Shown here: one piece after another, positions 9,002-18,790 of the stretch
Numbering within the stretch: the stretch's first letter is position 1
Layout: each line of letters starts with the position of its first letter
NCBI GenBank assembly: GCA_003600225.1
Contig: QZFT01000056.1
Span: 62,001-126,000 of the forward strand
From: Pseudonocardiaceae bacterium YIM PH 21723
GTDB taxonomy: Bacteria; Actinomycetota; Actinomycetes; Mycobacteriales; Pseudonocardiaceae
Direction of reading: 5' to 3'
Length of the DNA: 64,000 nucleotides
The notes under the pieces: model-generated
The model's input: the letters and a program-made list of their open reading frames with translations, nothing else
What the model was told of the DNA's origin: nothing
The model's database searches: none
Translations under genes and position numbers: made by a program

Positions 9002-12000
9002 ACGGCGACCACCAGTTCCACTTCCCGAGCAGCACCGCCACCGCCGGGACGACCAGGGTGCGCACCACGAAGGTATCCAGCAGCAGGCCGACGCCGATCA
9101 TGAAGCCCACCTGGGACATGGTCAGCGCGTCCCCGGCGATCAACGCGAACATCGACGCCGCGAAGATGACTCCGGCCGAGGTGATCACGCCGCCGGTGGC
9201 GGTCAGCGCGCGCCGGATGCCGTCCCGGGAACCGTCCGGGGCCTCCTGCTGGATGCGGCTCATCAGCAGCAGGTTGTAGTCGGCGCCGACCGCGACCAGG
9301 ATGATGAACGCGATCGGCTGCACCGTCCAGTCCACGTCCCGGCCCAGCAGGTCCTGCCAGACCAGTACGCCGATGCCCATGGTCGTGGCGAAGGACAGCA
9401 GCACCGAGGCGAGCAGGTACAGCGGCGCGATCAGGCTGCGCAGCAGGAACATCAGGATCAGCAGCACACCGATCAGGCCGAAGGTCGCCATCCGGGCGAA
9501 GTCCCGGTTGGACATGTCGTCGATGTTCGCGTTGATGCTGGGCAGTCCGGCGCCGCGCACCGACGCCGCCGTCAGTGGGGTGTCGTGGAAGCCGCGTCGC
9601 ACCGCCTCGGTCATCACACCGGCTCGTTCCATCGCGTCCCGGCTGGCCAGGGGGCTGTCCTCGGTGATCATCATCCGTACCGAGCGGCCGTCCTGGGACA
9701 TGAAGAATCCGCTGGCCAGGGCGAATTTCGGGTCGGCGAGGGCGTTGGCGGGCAGGTAGAAGCCGCCGACCTTCGGGTCGTGCGCCTCCTTTCCGGTGGT
9801 CAGCAGGAACTCCGCCGCCTTGGCCAGGCCCGCCTGTAGTTCCTGCACGGATCCGGCGAATTGTCCGGTACCGGCGGCGATCTGGTCGGCCCCGCCTTGG
9901 AGTTGCCCGGCGCCTCCGGCCAGCCGCCCGGCCCCGCCCGCCAGCTCGCCCATCTTGCTCTTGAACAGCCTCTGGCCGTCGGACAACTGGACGATGCCTT
10001 CTCTGGCCTTGGCGAGTCCGGACTTCAGGTCTCCGACGCCGTCCGCCAATTGCGCGTTGCCGTCGGCGATCTTGCGGGCGCCCGCGGCGGCCTGCCGCAT
10101 GCCGGGCAGCAGCTGATCACGCTCGCCGTCCCAGATCTGCTTGATCCCGGCCCGCGCGCTGTTGCAGACCGGATCCAGGGTGCACACCGGGTCCGCGGCG
10201 AGGGCGTTGTAGGCCAGCCCCAACCCGTCCACCGCGAGCTGGGCCTGGCCGAGTCCGGCTTCCAGGCCGTCGGCCAGCTGTCCGGCACCGGCGGCCAGTT
10301 GCCGGGCGGCATCGGACGCCTGACCGCTGCCGTCCACCGCCTTGCCCAGCCCGGCGTACTCCTCGTTCAGGCCCTGCAGCAGCCGGTCCGCGCCGCCGAT
10401 CGCCTGCTGCGCCCCGGACGCGAGTTGACCGGCTCCGTTCGCCAACTGCCCGGCACCGCCGGCCAGTTGTCGGCCGCCCTCGGTCAGCCTGTCCGTCTGG
10501 TTCGCCCCGTCCGCGATCTTGTCGCTCGCCTCGTCGAGGCGTTTGCCCACCTCGCCGGCCTGGTAGCCGAGGGAGGCCTCCTCGATGGTGCTGCCCAGCG
10601 GGCGGCTCACCGTACGGACCACGCGCACCCCGGGCACGGCGGCCACATTCCCGGCCGCCCGTTCGATGGCGGCCAGATCCTGAGCGTTGCGCAGGTCGTG
10701 GTCGGCCTGGATCAGGATGAAGTCCGGGTTCATCGTGTTCAGGTCGAAGTGCCTGCCGATCAGGGCGTATCCCCGGTTGCTGTCGGTCCAGGACGGCTGC
10801 ATCACCGACTGGTCCAGGTTGGTCCGCAGCCGCGGGTAGAACGAGCCGATCGAGAGGAGCAGCAGCAATCCGACCAGCAGTACCGGGAGCGGCCTGCGCA
10901 CCACGAGCCCGGCGATCCGGGCCCAGCGGCCCTCGGTGGGCGGCGCGGCGGGCCGGACGAAGCCGCGCGCCGCCGCCATGGCGAGCAGGGCCGGGCTGAG
11001 GGTGATCGCCACCGCGAGGGTGATCAGGATGCTCAGCGCGATGGCCGGACCGGTGGTCCAGAAGATGCCGAGCTCGGCGAGCGCCATGAAGCCGGTGGTC
11101 ACCGCGACGGTCAGCGCGGATCCGGCGATCACCCCGGAGATCTGCCTGGTGGAGGCGATCGCCGCGTCCAGCGGCTCGGCGCCCTGTGCGAGGAGCTCCC
11201 GCATCCGGCCGATCAGGAAGACGCTGTAGTCGGTGCCCGCGCCGAGCACGATCGCGGTCAGGAAGGAGCCGGTGAACGGGGACAGGGTGAACACGTGCAG
11301 ACCGAAGAACGCGGTGATCGCCCTGGCCGCGCCCAGCGCGACGCCGATGGTCAGCAGCACCACGGCGGCGATCACCACCGAGCGGTACATCACCAGCAGG
11401 ATCAGGCTGATCAGGCCGATGGTGAGCAGGGTGATCACCAGCAGGCTGTGGTCGACCATGGTCTGCAGGTCGATGATCGTGGCGGGTGTGCCGGTGACCT
11501 CGACGAGGGTTCCGGCGGGTCGTCCCTGCTGGGCTTGGGCTTTCACCTCGCGCAGCTGGTCGATCGCCGCCGCGGATCCCGCCGCGCCGGTGAGGCTGAC
11601 CATGGAGACCAGGGACTTGCCGTCCTCGCTGGCCAGGGCCTTGGTCAGTTCGGGACGGGAGACGACGTCCTGTACCGCGGTCACGTAGGGCATCGCGCGC
11701 AGCCGGGTCGCCAGGTCGCCGTAATAGCGGCGGTCGGCGTCGGTGATGCCGGATTCGTGTTCCACGGCGACGAAAACCACGCCCCGGGTGCCGTTTCCGC
11801 CGAACTGCTTGTCCATTTCGGCGAAGGCGGCCATGGCCGGTGCGGAATCGGGCAGCATCGGAACTCCGCTGCCCGCCACCACCTTTTCCAGCTGTGGCAC
11901 AGCCATATTCAGCACGATGGCGATCAGCACCCAGGCCAGCGTCACGAGCCCGCAGCGACGCACCACCGTCCTGCTCAACCAGCCCAGAGCCCTGCCGCCC

Positions 12001-12011
12001 TCGTGTGCCAT
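8892..12011 (-). CDS. MmpL/RND-family exporter 1
   Basis: A 1039-residue membrane protein with the two-fold MMPL layout: one N-terminal helix, an extracytoplasmic loop, a five-helix block containing [16 protein letters not shown], a second large loop and a C-terminal helix block with [16 protein letters not shown]. The second loop carries many GGAGQLA/GADQLA-type heptad-like repeats (about residues 500-720), typical of actinobacterial members. These proton-driven transporters export lipids or drugs. The ATG has GGGAGG five bases upstream. A close paralogue lies immediately upstream at 12196-15273. Its C-terminal tail, rich in Arg and Pro, is encoded antisense to the P450 3' end. Confidence 0.92.
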   Translation of the reverse strand: MAHEGGRALGWLSRTVVRRCGLVTLAWVLIAIVLNMAVPQLEKVVAGSGVPMLPDSAPAMAAFAEMDKQFGGNGTRGVVFVAVEHESGITDADRRYYGDLATRLRAMPYVTAVQDVVSRPELTKALASEDGKSLVSMVSLTGAAGSAAAIDQLREVKAQAQQGRPAGTLVEVTGTPATIIDLQTMVDHSLLVITLLTIGLISLILLVMYRSVVIAAVVLLTIGVALGAARAITAFFGLHVFTLSPFTGSFLTAIVLGAGTDYSVFLIGRMRELLAQGAEPLDAAIASTRQISGVIAGSALTVAVTTGFMALAELGIFWTTGPAIALSILITLAVAITLSPALLAMAAARGFVRPAAPPTEGRWARIAGLVVRRPLPVLLVGLLLLLSIGSFYPRLRTNLDQSVMQPSWTDSNRGYALIGRHFDLNTMNPDFILIQADHDLRNAQDLAAIERAAGNVAAVPGVRVVRTVSRPLGSTIEEASLGYQAGEVGKRLDEASDKIADGANQTDRLTEGGRQLAGGAGQLANGAGQLASGAQQAIGGADRLLQGLNEEYAGLGKAVDGSGQASDAARQLAAGAGQLADGLEAGLGQAQLAVDGLGLAYNALAADPVCTLDPVCNSARAGIKQIWDGERDQLLPGMRQAAAGARKIADGNAQLADGVGDLKSGLAKAREGIVQLSDGQRLFKSKMGELAGGAGRLAGGAGQLQGGADQIAAGTGQFAGSVQELQAGLAKAAEFLLTTGKEAHDPKVGGFYLPANALADPKFALASGFFMSQDGRSVRMMITEDSPLASRDAMERAGVMTEAVRRGFHDTPLTAASVRGAGLPSINANIDDMSNRDFARMATFGLIGVLLILMFLLRSLIAPLYLLASVLLSFATTMGIGVLVWQDLLGRDVDWTVQPIAFIILVAVGADYNLLLMSRIQQEAPDGSRDGIRRALTATGGVITSAGVIFAASMFALIAGDALTMSQVGFMIGVGLLLDTFVVRTLVVPAVAVLLGKWNWWSPFKAGGERAASGNRGTRRIPAAVARRFRRPAPGPGSG

Positions 12012-12042
12012 GTTCGCCTCCCGCTAACTCCTGCTAGCGGGG

Positions 12043-12110
12043 ACGCTGTCAACAGTGAGACAAGGCGTCAACAAGGTCGGGACCGGAGTCACATACCGAC
12101 GGTACGTGAC
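12043..12110 (-). promoter_or_regulatory. Promoter and dyad operator of MmpL gene 1
   Basis: Read on the minus strand, a -35 TTGACG (12066-12071) and a -10-like CAGCGT (12043-12048) are separated by 17 bases. Sixteen bases upstream of the -35 is a 23-bp dyad (12088-12110): GTCACATAC, five bases, then GTACGTGAC on the plus strand. The same dyad at the same distance precedes the second MmpL gene, and a third is upstream of the DUF4360 gene. Position upstream of -35 suggests an activator site. A 7-bp-arm stem at 12020-12041 lies in the leader. Confidence 0.65.
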
Positions 12111-12141
12111 GCGAATTGTTTCTACTGACCGGTAAATGGGC

Positions 12142-12180
12142 CGTCACCGGAATCGCTGGGCTCGATTCCGGTGACGGCTG
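12142..12180 (-). terminator. Hairpin after MmpL gene 2
   Basis: Perfect 16-bp arms (12142-12157 and 12165-12180, GCCGTCACCGGAATCG and its complement) with a 7-base loop lie just beyond the stop of the MmpL gene ending at 12196. There is no U-tract, as is common for high-GC actinobacterial terminators. Confidence 0.7.
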
Positions 12181-12195
12181 TCCCCCATTCCCCGG

Positions 12196-15100
12196 CTAAG
12201 AGGCCTGCGCTCCCGAGAGCGCGAGGTCTTCTTGTCGCCGGGCCGGCTCTGCGCCGCCGGAGGCGGGCCACCAGTTCCACCGGCCGAGCAACGCCGCCGT
12301 AGCCGGAACGATCAGAGTGCGCACCACGAAGGTGTCCAGCAAAAGGCCAACACCGATCATGAAGCCCAGCTGGGACAACGTGAGCCCATCCCCGGCCATC
12401 AGGGCGAACATGCTCGCCGCGAAGATCAGGCCGGCCGCGGTGATCACGCCACCGGTGGCGGACAGCGCCCGCGCGATCCCCGCCCGGGAACCGTCCGGAG
12501 CCTCCTGTTTGATCCGGCTCATCAGCAGCAGGTTGTAGTCCGCGCCCACCGCCACGAGGAGGATGAACGCGATCGGCGGGATGCTCCAGTCCACGTCGAG
12601 GCCGAGCAGGTCCTGCCAGATCAGCACGCCGATACCCATGGTGGAGGCGTAGGACAGCACCACCGAGCCGAGCAGGTAGATCGGTGCGATCAGGCTGCGC
12701 AGCAGGAACATCAGGATCAGGAACACGCCGATCAGGCCGATGGTCGCGACCCGGGCGAAGTCGGAGTTGACCAGGCTGCGCAGGTCCAGGTTGACGTGGG
12801 ACATCCCGGTGCCGTTCACCGTGGCGCCCTCCAGCGGGGTGTCCTTCAACGCCTGTTTCGTGGCCACCATGGTGGCCGTGGCGGTCTCCATCGCCGGGCG
12901 GCTGCCCACCGGGTGCGAACCGGCGACGATCAGCCGCGCCGACTTGCCGTCCTCGGACAGGAAGAACCCCTTGGCGAGCAGGATCCGCGGGTCGGCGAGC
13001 GCGTCGGCGGGCAGGTAGAAGCCACCGATCTTGGGGTCGCGTGCCTCCTTGCCGGTGGTCAGCAGGAAGTCCGCGGCCTTGGCCAGGCCATCCTGGAGTT
13101 CCTTGATCGACCCGGTGAACTGACCGGTGCCGTCCGCGATCTGGTTCGCGCCACCCTTCAACAGCCCGGCCCCGCCGGCCAGCCGGTCGGCGCCGTTCGC
13201 CATCTCGCCCATCTTGGTCTTGAACAGCCGCTGCCCGTCGGACAGCTGCACGATGCCGTCCTTCGCCTTGATCAGTCCGGCCTTCAACTCGGTGGTTCCG
13301 TCGGCCAGCTGCCCGTTGCCGTCGGCGATCCGCCGGGCCCCGGCTGCGGCCTGCTGCATGCCGGGCAGCAGCTGGTCCCGCTCGCCGATCCAGATCTGCC
13401 GGATACCGGCCCGCGCCGCGTTGCACACCGGGTCCAGGGTGCAGACCGGGTCGGCGGCGAGGGCGTTGTAGGCCAGGCCCAACCCGTCGACCGCGAGTCT
13501 GACCTGGCCCAATCCTGCTTCCAGGCCATCGGCCAGCTGGCTGGCTCCCGCCTTCAGCTGCTGCGCGCCGTCATTCAGCCGGCCGGTGCCGTCCACCGCC
13601 TGGCCCAGGCCTGCGTGCTCCTCGTTCAGGCCCTGGAGCAGCCGGTCGGCCCCGGCGATCGCCTGCTGCGCGCCGGCCGACAGCTGCCCGGCCCCGTCCG
13701 CCAGCTGTCCCGCTCCACCGGCCAGCCGCCGGCCGCCGTCCTGCAACCGGCCGGTCGCCTCGACGCCCTCACTGACCCGGTCCTTGGCCTCATCCAGGCG
13801 TTTGCCCAGCTCACCGGCCTGATAGCCGAGCGAGGCCTCCTGGATGGTGCTGCCCAGCGGCCGGGTCACCGACCGCACGTAGCTCACCCCGGGCACGGTC
13901 GCCACCTGGCCGGACACCCGTTCGATCGCAGCGAGGTCCTTCGGGTTCCGCAGATCGTGGTCGGACTGGATCATGACGAAGTCGGGGTTCATCGCGCTCA
14001 GGTCGAAGTGCTTGCCGACCAGCGCGAGCCCCTTGTTGCTGTCGGTGTAGCCGGGCTGCATGACCGACTGGTCGTAGTTGAGTCGCATCTTCGGGTAGAA
14101 GGCGCCGATCGAGACCAGCAACAGCAGCCCGGCAAGCAGGACCGGAACCGGGCGGCGCACGACGAGGTCCGCGATCCGGGCCCACCGGCCACCCGCCGCG
14201 GTCGGTGTACTCGGCCTGACCAGGCCCCAGGAGCCGATGATCGCCATCGCCGCGGGGCTCAGCGTGATGGACACCGCGAGGGTGACCAGGATGCTCAACG
14301 CGATGGCCGGGCCGGTGGTCCAGAACATGCCGATCTCGGTCAGTGCCATGAATCCGGTGGTGATCGCGACGGTCAGCGCGGAACCGGCGACCACCCCGGA
14401 GATCTGCTTGGTGGCCTCGATCGCGGCGTCCAGTGGCTTCAGCCCGTCGCCCAGCAACTCCCGCATCCGGCCGATCAGGAAGACGCTGTAGTCGGTGCCC
14501 GCACCGAGCACCACCGCGGTCATGAAGGAGGCGGTGAACGGCGAGAGGCTGAAGACGTTCAATCCGCAGAAGGCGGTGACCGCGCGGGCCGTGGCGAGGG
14601 CGATGCCGATGGTCATCAGGACCACGCCGGCGGTGAGGATCGAGCGGAAGATCAGCAGCAGGATCAACGCGATCACGCCGACGCTGACCACGGTGATGAT
14701 GATCAGGCTCTTGTCGACGACGACCTGCATGTCGGAGATGGTCGCGGACGGGCCGGTGACATAGGCCTCGACGTCGGCCGGTTTGCTTTTGGCCACCTCG
14801 GTACGGATATCGCGCACCGACTGGATGGACGCGGCCGAGCCGACGTCCGGACCGACGGAGATCAACGCGTACAGCGCCTTGCCGTCCTGGCTGGCCAGGC
14901 CGGTGGCGAACTCCGGCTGGGAGATGACGTCCTGGACCGAGGTGACGCCCTTGGTCTTCCGCAGCCGTTCGGAGATGTCGCCGTACCACTTCCGATCGGC
15001 CTCGGTGAGCCCCTGCTCGTTGGCCATGATCAGGAACAGCACACCCCGGCTGCCCTGGCCGCCGAACTGCTTGTCCATCTCCGCCAGGGTGTTCACCGAA

Positions 15101-15273
15101 GGGGCGTAAGCGGGCACCATCGGCTCGCCGCTGTGCTCGATCACCTTCTCCAGTTGCGGAATGCCGAGGTTGAGCCCCGCGGCCAGCAGCACCCAGACGA
15201 TGGAGACGAGCCATCGCCGCTTCACGACCACCCGGCTGAGCCAGCCGAGCACCTTGCCGCCCTCGTGCGCCAT
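12196..15273 (-). CDS. MmpL/RND-family exporter 2
   Basis: A 1025-residue paralogue of the downstream MmpL protein, alignable over its whole length, including MAHEGGKVLGWLSR at the N terminus, [16 protein letters not shown] in the first helix block and [16 protein letters not shown] in the second. The second extracytoplasmic loop again has [13 protein letters not shown]-type repeats. The ATG is preceded by GGAGGGGCG. The two genes are in tandem but each has its own promoter and operator, so they look like a duplication with kept regulation. Likely proton-motive-force export of a lipid or hydrophobic compound. Confidence 0.92.
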   Translation of the reverse strand: MAHEGGKVLGWLSRVVVKRRWLVSIVWVLLAAGLNLGIPQLEKVIEHSGEPMVPAYAPSVNTLAEMDKQFGGQGSRGVLFLIMANEQGLTEADRKWYGDISERLRKTKGVTSVQDVISQPEFATGLASQDGKALYALISVGPDVGSAASIQSVRDIRTEVAKSKPADVEAYVTGPSATISDMQVVVDKSLIIITVVSVGVIALILLLIFRSILTAGVVLMTIGIALATARAVTAFCGLNVFSLSPFTASFMTAVVLGAGTDYSVFLIGRMRELLGDGLKPLDAAIEATKQISGVVAGSALTVAITTGFMALTEIGMFWTTGPAIALSILVTLAVSITLSPAAMAIIGSWGLVRPSTPTAAGGRWARIADLVVRRPVPVLLAGLLLLVSIGAFYPKMRLNYDQSVMQPGYTDSNKGLALVGKHFDLSAMNPDFVMIQSDHDLRNPKDLAAIERVSGQVATVPGVSYVRSVTRPLGSTIQEASLGYQAGELGKRLDEAKDRVSEGVEATGRLQDGGRRLAGGAGQLADGAGQLSAGAQQAIAGADRLLQGLNEEHAGLGQAVDGTGRLNDGAQQLKAGASQLADGLEAGLGQVRLAVDGLGLAYNALAADPVCTLDPVCNAARAGIRQIWIGERDQLLPGMQQAAAGARRIADGNGQLADGTTELKAGLIKAKDGIVQLSDGQRLFKTKMGEMANGADRLAGGAGLLKGGANQIADGTGQFTGSIKELQDGLAKAADFLLTTGKEARDPKIGGFYLPADALADPRILLAKGFFLSEDGKSARLIVAGSHPVGSRPAMETATATMVATKQALKDTPLEGATVNGTGMSHVNLDLRSLVNSDFARVATIGLIGVFLILMFLLRSLIAPIYLLGSVVLSYASTMGIGVLIWQDLLGLDVDWSIPPIAFILLVAVGADYNLLLMSRIKQEAPDGSRAGIARALSATGGVITAAGLIFAASMFALMAGDGLTLSQLGFMIGVGLLLDTFVVRTLIVPATAALLGRWNWWPASGGAEPARRQEDLALSGAQAS

Positions 15274-15330
15274 CGCCCCTCCGCAACATTCCTACATTAT
15301 GTGTATCCACATAGCCTTACCCTGAAAACG

Positions 15331-15399
15331 AAGGTGTCAGCTGTGAGACACGGCGTCAACAACGATGTGTCGGGAGTCACATACCGTGAGTACGGAGTC
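15331..15399 (-). promoter_or_regulatory. Promoter and dyad operator of MmpL gene 2
   Basis: On the minus strand a -35 TTGACG (15354-15359) and a -10-like CACCTT (15331-15336) are 17 bases apart. A dyad at 15376-15399 (GTCACATAC, five bases, GTACGGAGTC) is 16 bases upstream of the -35, as for MmpL gene 1. The stretch between dyad and -10, including TGAGACA and GGCGTCAAC, is conserved between the two promoters. A further TATGTG/CACATA stem lies at 15298-15313 in the leader. Confidence 0.65.
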
Positions 15400-15699
15400 G
15401 TGAAGATTCCCGCTGAGCAGCACAAAGTCCGCCACCTGCTCGGTAGCGGGCCCTAGGCGATCTCGCCGAAGATGACCCTGGTCAATGGGTCGCCATCGGG
15501 ACCGTGGCGGGTGGCCCCGGTGGCGACATCCCCCAGTCAGTCGCCCGACCACCGGCGGCACCGGCCGGACAGGGTGGTGACGACCAGCCCGTTGATCATG
15601 GCCTGCGGCCGGCCGCGCCACAATGACGGGCGCTCGCGGCAGGCGATCGGAACCATCGATCGCCTGCCGCGCCCCCGCAGACAACAGGACGTGATGCGC
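15400..15699. other. Intergenic stretch with a hairpin and a possible gene remnant
   Basis: No convincing gene is present. A perfect 13-bp-arm hairpin occupies 15636-15670 (GCGGCAGGCGATC and its complement around 9 bases). On the minus strand 15453-15599 reads as a short frame broken once by TGA, ending in DPLTRVIFGEIA; this could be the remnant of a lost gene, but it matches nothing I recognise. Confidence 0.35.
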
Positions 15700-15772
15700 G
15701 TCACATACCACCAGTATGGCGTCATGAATTCCGTTTTCCGGAATTGCATTGTTCTGGGCCCATCACAATATT
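15700..15772 (+). promoter_or_regulatory. Dyad operator and promoter upstream of the DUF4360 gene
   Basis: The third copy of the shared dyad lies at 15700-15723 (GTCACATAC, CACCA, GTATGGCGTC; the CATAC/GTATG core is perfect). Twenty bases further is TTGCAT (15744-15749), 17 bases, then AATATT (15767-15772), a plausible promoter for the gene starting at 15901. Confidence 0.55.
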
Positions 15773-15900
15773 CGAAGGCGCTATCCAGCATATTCACGGA
15801 AAGCATTGCTCCACTTGGCGGCACAGAATTCTCACAGCCCGGGTACGGTGATGCTCGCCCTCGATTTAGCCACACAAAAGAAGCCTTTGGAGGGACACTA

Positions 15901-16521
15901 ATGCTCAACTCATTTGCCGCTGCGGGTGTGGCCATGTCGATGCTGGCACCCGCGGTGCCGGCGGACGTGCCAGTGGTGCCACCACCCGGCGAGAAGATCA
16001 CGGTGGACGTGTTGACCGTGAACGGCTCCGGTTGCCCTGCGGGCACCGCGGACGTCATCGAGTCACCGGACAACACCGGCTTCCGTATCTACTACGACAA
16101 TTACCTCGCCCGCAATGGCGGCTCGTCGGCGCCGACCGATTTCCGAAAGAACTGCCAGATCGGCCTGAAAGTGCATGTCCCCCAGGGATACAGCTACTCG
16201 ATCACCAAGGTCGACTACCGGGGATACGCCAGACTCGGCGACGGTTCGCACGCCCTGCAGCGGGCGAACTACTACTTCCAGGGCGACTCGGCGAACAACT
16301 ACCAGGACCACGTGCTGGACGGACCGCTGTCTGGTTCCTGGCGTACGACCGACTTCACCGCGGACGAGAACCTGGTGTGGTCACCCTGTGGCGAGGACCG
16401 CAACCTGAACATCAACACCGAACTGCGGGTCTACGGCGACGGCGCCAACTGGATCAACATGAGCTCGACCGGCGGCAAGATCTACACCGTCTACGAATTC
16501 TCCTGGAAGACCTGCCCCTGA
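15901..16521 (+). CDS. Secreted DUF4360 protein
   Basis: The ATG at 15901 is preceded by GGAGGG. The 206-residue product begins with a hydrophobic Ala-rich segment (residues 1-20) ending in APAVPA, a likely signal peptide. Then comes the DUF4360 signature VNGSGCPAGTADV near residues 40-53, followed by a beta-rich domain with paired cysteines (CQIG, CGED and a C-terminal CP). DUF4360 proteins are small secreted actinobacterial proteins without known activity. The gene carries the same upstream dyad as the two MmpL genes, so it may be co-regulated with envelope export. The open frame extends upstream to 15472, but without a ribosome site. Confidence 0.8.
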   Translation: MLNSFAAAGVAMSMLAPAVPADVPVVPPPGEKITVDVLTVNGSGCPAGTADVIESPDNTGFRIYYDNYLARNGGSSAPTDFRKNCQIGLKVHVPQGYSYSITKVDYRGYARLGDGSHALQRANYYFQGDSANNYQDHVLDGPLSGSWRTTDFTADENLVWSPCGEDRNLNINTELRVYGDGANWINMSSTGGKIYTVYEFSWKTCP

Positions 16522-16540
16522 AATTCACAGCACTTCTTTT

Positions 16541-16575
16541 TTCGGGACCGATGAACCCAGTTCATCGGTCCCGAA
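16541..16575. terminator. Hairpin between DUF4360 gene and glmS
   Basis: Perfect 16-bp arms (TTCGGGACCGATGAAC at 16541-16556, complement at 16560-16575) with a 3-base loop lie between convergent genes. A run of six T residues directly precedes the first arm, so the plus transcript has T before and A after the stem. It probably serves both genes. Confidence 0.75.
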
Positions 16576-16615
16576 AGCATTCCAGGGGGAATAACCTCCA
16601 GCGATCGCGCTGCGG

Positions 16616-18439
16616 CTATTCGACGGTGACGGACTTCGCCAGGTTCCGCGGCTTGTCGATGTCCCGGCCCAGCTTGGTGGCCACGTGGTAGGCGAACAGC
16701 TGCAGCGGGATGTTCAGCAGCACCGGGTCCAGCTCGGGCTCGGACTTCGGCACGGTGATCACCGCGTCGCACAGCCCCTCGGGCAGCGTGGTGTTGGTGA
16801 TCGCGATGACCGCGCCGCCGCGCGCCTTGATCTGCTCGATGGAGCTGATGTTCTTGGCAAGGAGCTCGTCGTCGGGGATGACGATGACGCTCGGGCAGGT
16901 CTCGTCGATCAGAGCGAGGGGCCCGTGCTTGAGCTCGCCTGCCTGGTAGGCCTCGGCGTGGATGTAGGAGATCTCCTTGAGCTTCAACGCACCTTCGCGG
17001 GCGATCGGCCAGCAGCGGTTCCGGCCGATGTAGAACATGTGCGAGGAACCCGCGTACTGCGCGGCGACCTGCTCGACAGCGGCCGACTGCTGCAGGATCT
17101 CGGTGATCTGCCCGGGCAACGCGCGCAGGCCGGTGACCATCCGCTTGCCGGAGGCGACCGACAGGTCACGCACCCGGCCGAGCATCAGGCCGAGCATGGC
17201 GAACGACACCATCATGTTGGTGAACGCCTTGGTGGAGGCCACCGAGACCTCCGGGCCGCTGTGCAGGAACACACCGCTGCCGCACTCGCGGGCGATGGCG
17301 CTGCCGATCACGTTGACGGCGCCCATCACCTTGCCGCCCTTGCGCTTCAGCTCGGTGATCGCCGCCAGGGTGTCCAGGGTCTCGCCGGACTGGCTGATCG
17401 CCACGTACAGGCAGTCGGGGTCGACGACCGGGTTGCGGTAGCGGAACTCGGAGGCGGGCTCGGCGTCCGCCGGGATGCGGGCGAGCTCCTCGACCAGGTT
17501 CGCCCCGACCATGCCCGCGTAGTAGGAGGTGCCGCAGCCGAGGAACTTGACCCGCTGGATGGTGCGCAGCTCGTGCGGGTCCAGGCCGATGCCGCCGAGG
17601 CGCACGGTGGCGAACTGCTCGTCCAGCCGGCCACGCAGTGCGCGGTCGACGGCGGCGGGCTGCTCGTGCAGTTCCTTGGAGAAGAAGTCGGGGAAGGTAC
17701 CCAGCTGGTACTCGTCGTCGCTCGCGTCCACCAGGGTCGGTTCCTTGGTGGTGGAGCTGGCGTCGAGGGTGAAGGTGCGGAAGTCACCGGCCCGCACGAC
17801 GGCCATCTCGCCGTCGTCCAGGAACACCACGCGCTGGGTGTGCCGGACCAGCGCCGCCACGTCGGAGGCCACGAACATCTCGCCGTCGCCGACGCCGAGC
17901 ACGATCGGGCTGCCGTTGCGGGCGACCACCAGCTCCTCGGGCTTGCGCGGGTCCATCACGACCAGGCCGTAGGTGCCCTCGACGCGGCGCAGCGCGGTGC
18001 GCACCGCCTCCTCCAGGGAGATCCCGTCGAGGTAGCAGCTGCCGACCAGGTGGGCGAGCACCTCGGTGTCGGTCTCCGACTTGAACTGCGCACCCGCTTC
18101 GAGCAGCTGGGCCTTGAGGTCCTCGTAGTTCTCCACGATGCCGTTGTGCACCAGCACGATCCGGCTGTCGGCGTCGGTGTGCGGGTGGGCGTTGGCATCG
18201 GTGGCCGGGCCGTGAGTCGCCCAGCGGGTGTGCGCGATGCCGATGGTGGAGGGGGCGTCGGTACCGACCAGGTTGCGCAGCTCGTTGACCCGGACCGCGG
18301 CCTTGGTGATCTTCAGGCGCCCCTTGTTGACCAGCGCGACGCCTGCGGAGTCGTAGCCCCGGTATTCCAGCCGGTGCAGACCCTCCAGCAGTACCGGTGC
18401 CGCTTCCTTACTTCCCACGTATCCGACGATGCCGCACAT
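16616..18439 (-). CDS. glmS: Glutamine--fructose-6-phosphate aminotransferase (isomerizing)
   Basis: A 607-residue GlmS with an N-terminal glutaminase domain beginning MCGIVGYVG (Cys after the initiator Met is the nucleophile) and containing HTRWATHG and HNGIVENY. Two SIS sugar-isomerase domains follow, with GCGTSYYAG, ISQSGET and the C-terminal KSVTVE ending. It makes glucosamine-6-phosphate, the first step towards peptidoglycan precursors. Length is standard. No glmS ribozyme is expected in this phylum, and I see none in the short upstream gap. The small gene upstream at 18455 is 16 bases away and probably co-transcribed. Confidence 0.97.
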   Translation of the reverse strand: MCGIVGYVGSKEAAPVLLEGLHRLEYRGYDSAGVALVNKGRLKITKAAVRVNELRNLVGTDAPSTIGIAHTRWATHGPATDANAHPHTDADSRIVLVHNGIVENYEDLKAQLLEAGAQFKSETDTEVLAHLVGSCYLDGISLEEAVRTALRRVEGTYGLVVMDPRKPEELVVARNGSPIVLGVGDGEMFVASDVAALVRHTQRVVFLDDGEMAVVRAGDFRTFTLDASSTTKEPTLVDASDDEYQLGTFPDFFSKELHEQPAAVDRALRGRLDEQFATVRLGGIGLDPHELRTIQRVKFLGCGTSYYAGMVGANLVEELARIPADAEPASEFRYRNPVVDPDCLYVAISQSGETLDTLAAITELKRKGGKVMGAVNVIGSAIARECGSGVFLHSGPEVSVASTKAFTNMMVSFAMLGLMLGRVRDLSVASGKRMVTGLRALPGQITEILQQSAAVEQVAAQYAGSSHMFYIGRNRCWPIAREGALKLKEISYIHAEAYQAGELKHGPLALIDETCPSVIVIPDDELLAKNISSIEQIKARGGAVIAITNTTLPEGLCDAVITVPKSEPELDPVLLNIPLQLFAYHVATKLGRDIDKPRNLAKSVTVE

Positions 18440-18454
18440 TGAGCGGTGGTCTCC

Positions 18455-18739
18455 TCACCCGTAGACGATGCGTCGCAGCTGGCGCTCGGTCAGTTCCGCC
18501 GCCCGCACCGGCCGGTTCGCCAGTTCCCCGGCGATCACCGGCCAGATGCGTGCGTTGCGGACATCGCGCCGTTGCAGTTCGGCGTGCCTGCGCCGGACGA
18601 ACTGCTCCGTCGTCTCGGTGAAGTACTCGATCACGTCGGACACCACCCGGGCCGCCGTGCCAGGCGGCAGCCCGGTGGAGGCCACCACGTGGGCGACGAG
18701 GTCACTCGGCACGCCTTGTTGCGCGGGCAACCGTGACAT
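18455..18739 (-). CDS. Small conserved helical protein upstream of glmS
   Basis: The ATG at 18737-18739 has GGAG six bases upstream; a GTG four codons earlier (18751) overlaps that ribosome site and is less likely. The 94-residue product is mostly helical and charged, with VVSDVIEYFTETTEQFVRRR and a C-terminal ELTERQLRRIVYG. It has no transmembrane segment and no recognisable domain. It is directly upstream of glmS in the same direction. Function unknown. Confidence 0.6.
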   Translation of the reverse strand: MSRLPAQQGVPSDLVAHVVASTGLPPGTAARVVSDVIEYFTETTEQFVRRRHAELQRRDVRNARIWPVIAGELANRPVRAAELTERQLRRIVYG

Positions 18740-18790
18740 CGTCGTCTCCACGAGGCAAGTTTTCTGCCCGATTTCGGGCAGGAAACCAGA

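Noticed and set aside
9861-12128. A 755-codon plus-strand frame antisense to MmpL gene 1, and similar ones at 12232-15456 and 35491-37851
   Set aside because: They are low-complexity (Gln, Arg, Gly, His, Pro) mirror frames of real genes, caused by high GC at third codon positions; they have no domain and no ribosome site.
15453-15599. Short minus-strand frame ending DPLTRVIFGEIA, interrupted by one TGA
   Set aside because: Looks coding-like but is short, has no clear ribosome site and no recognised relative; kept only as a possible remnant in the intergenic note.
16541-18439. glmS ribozyme or riboswitch near glmS
   Set aside because: The upstream gap to 18455 is only 15 bases, too short, and the hairpin at 16541-16575 is on the 3' side of the gene.
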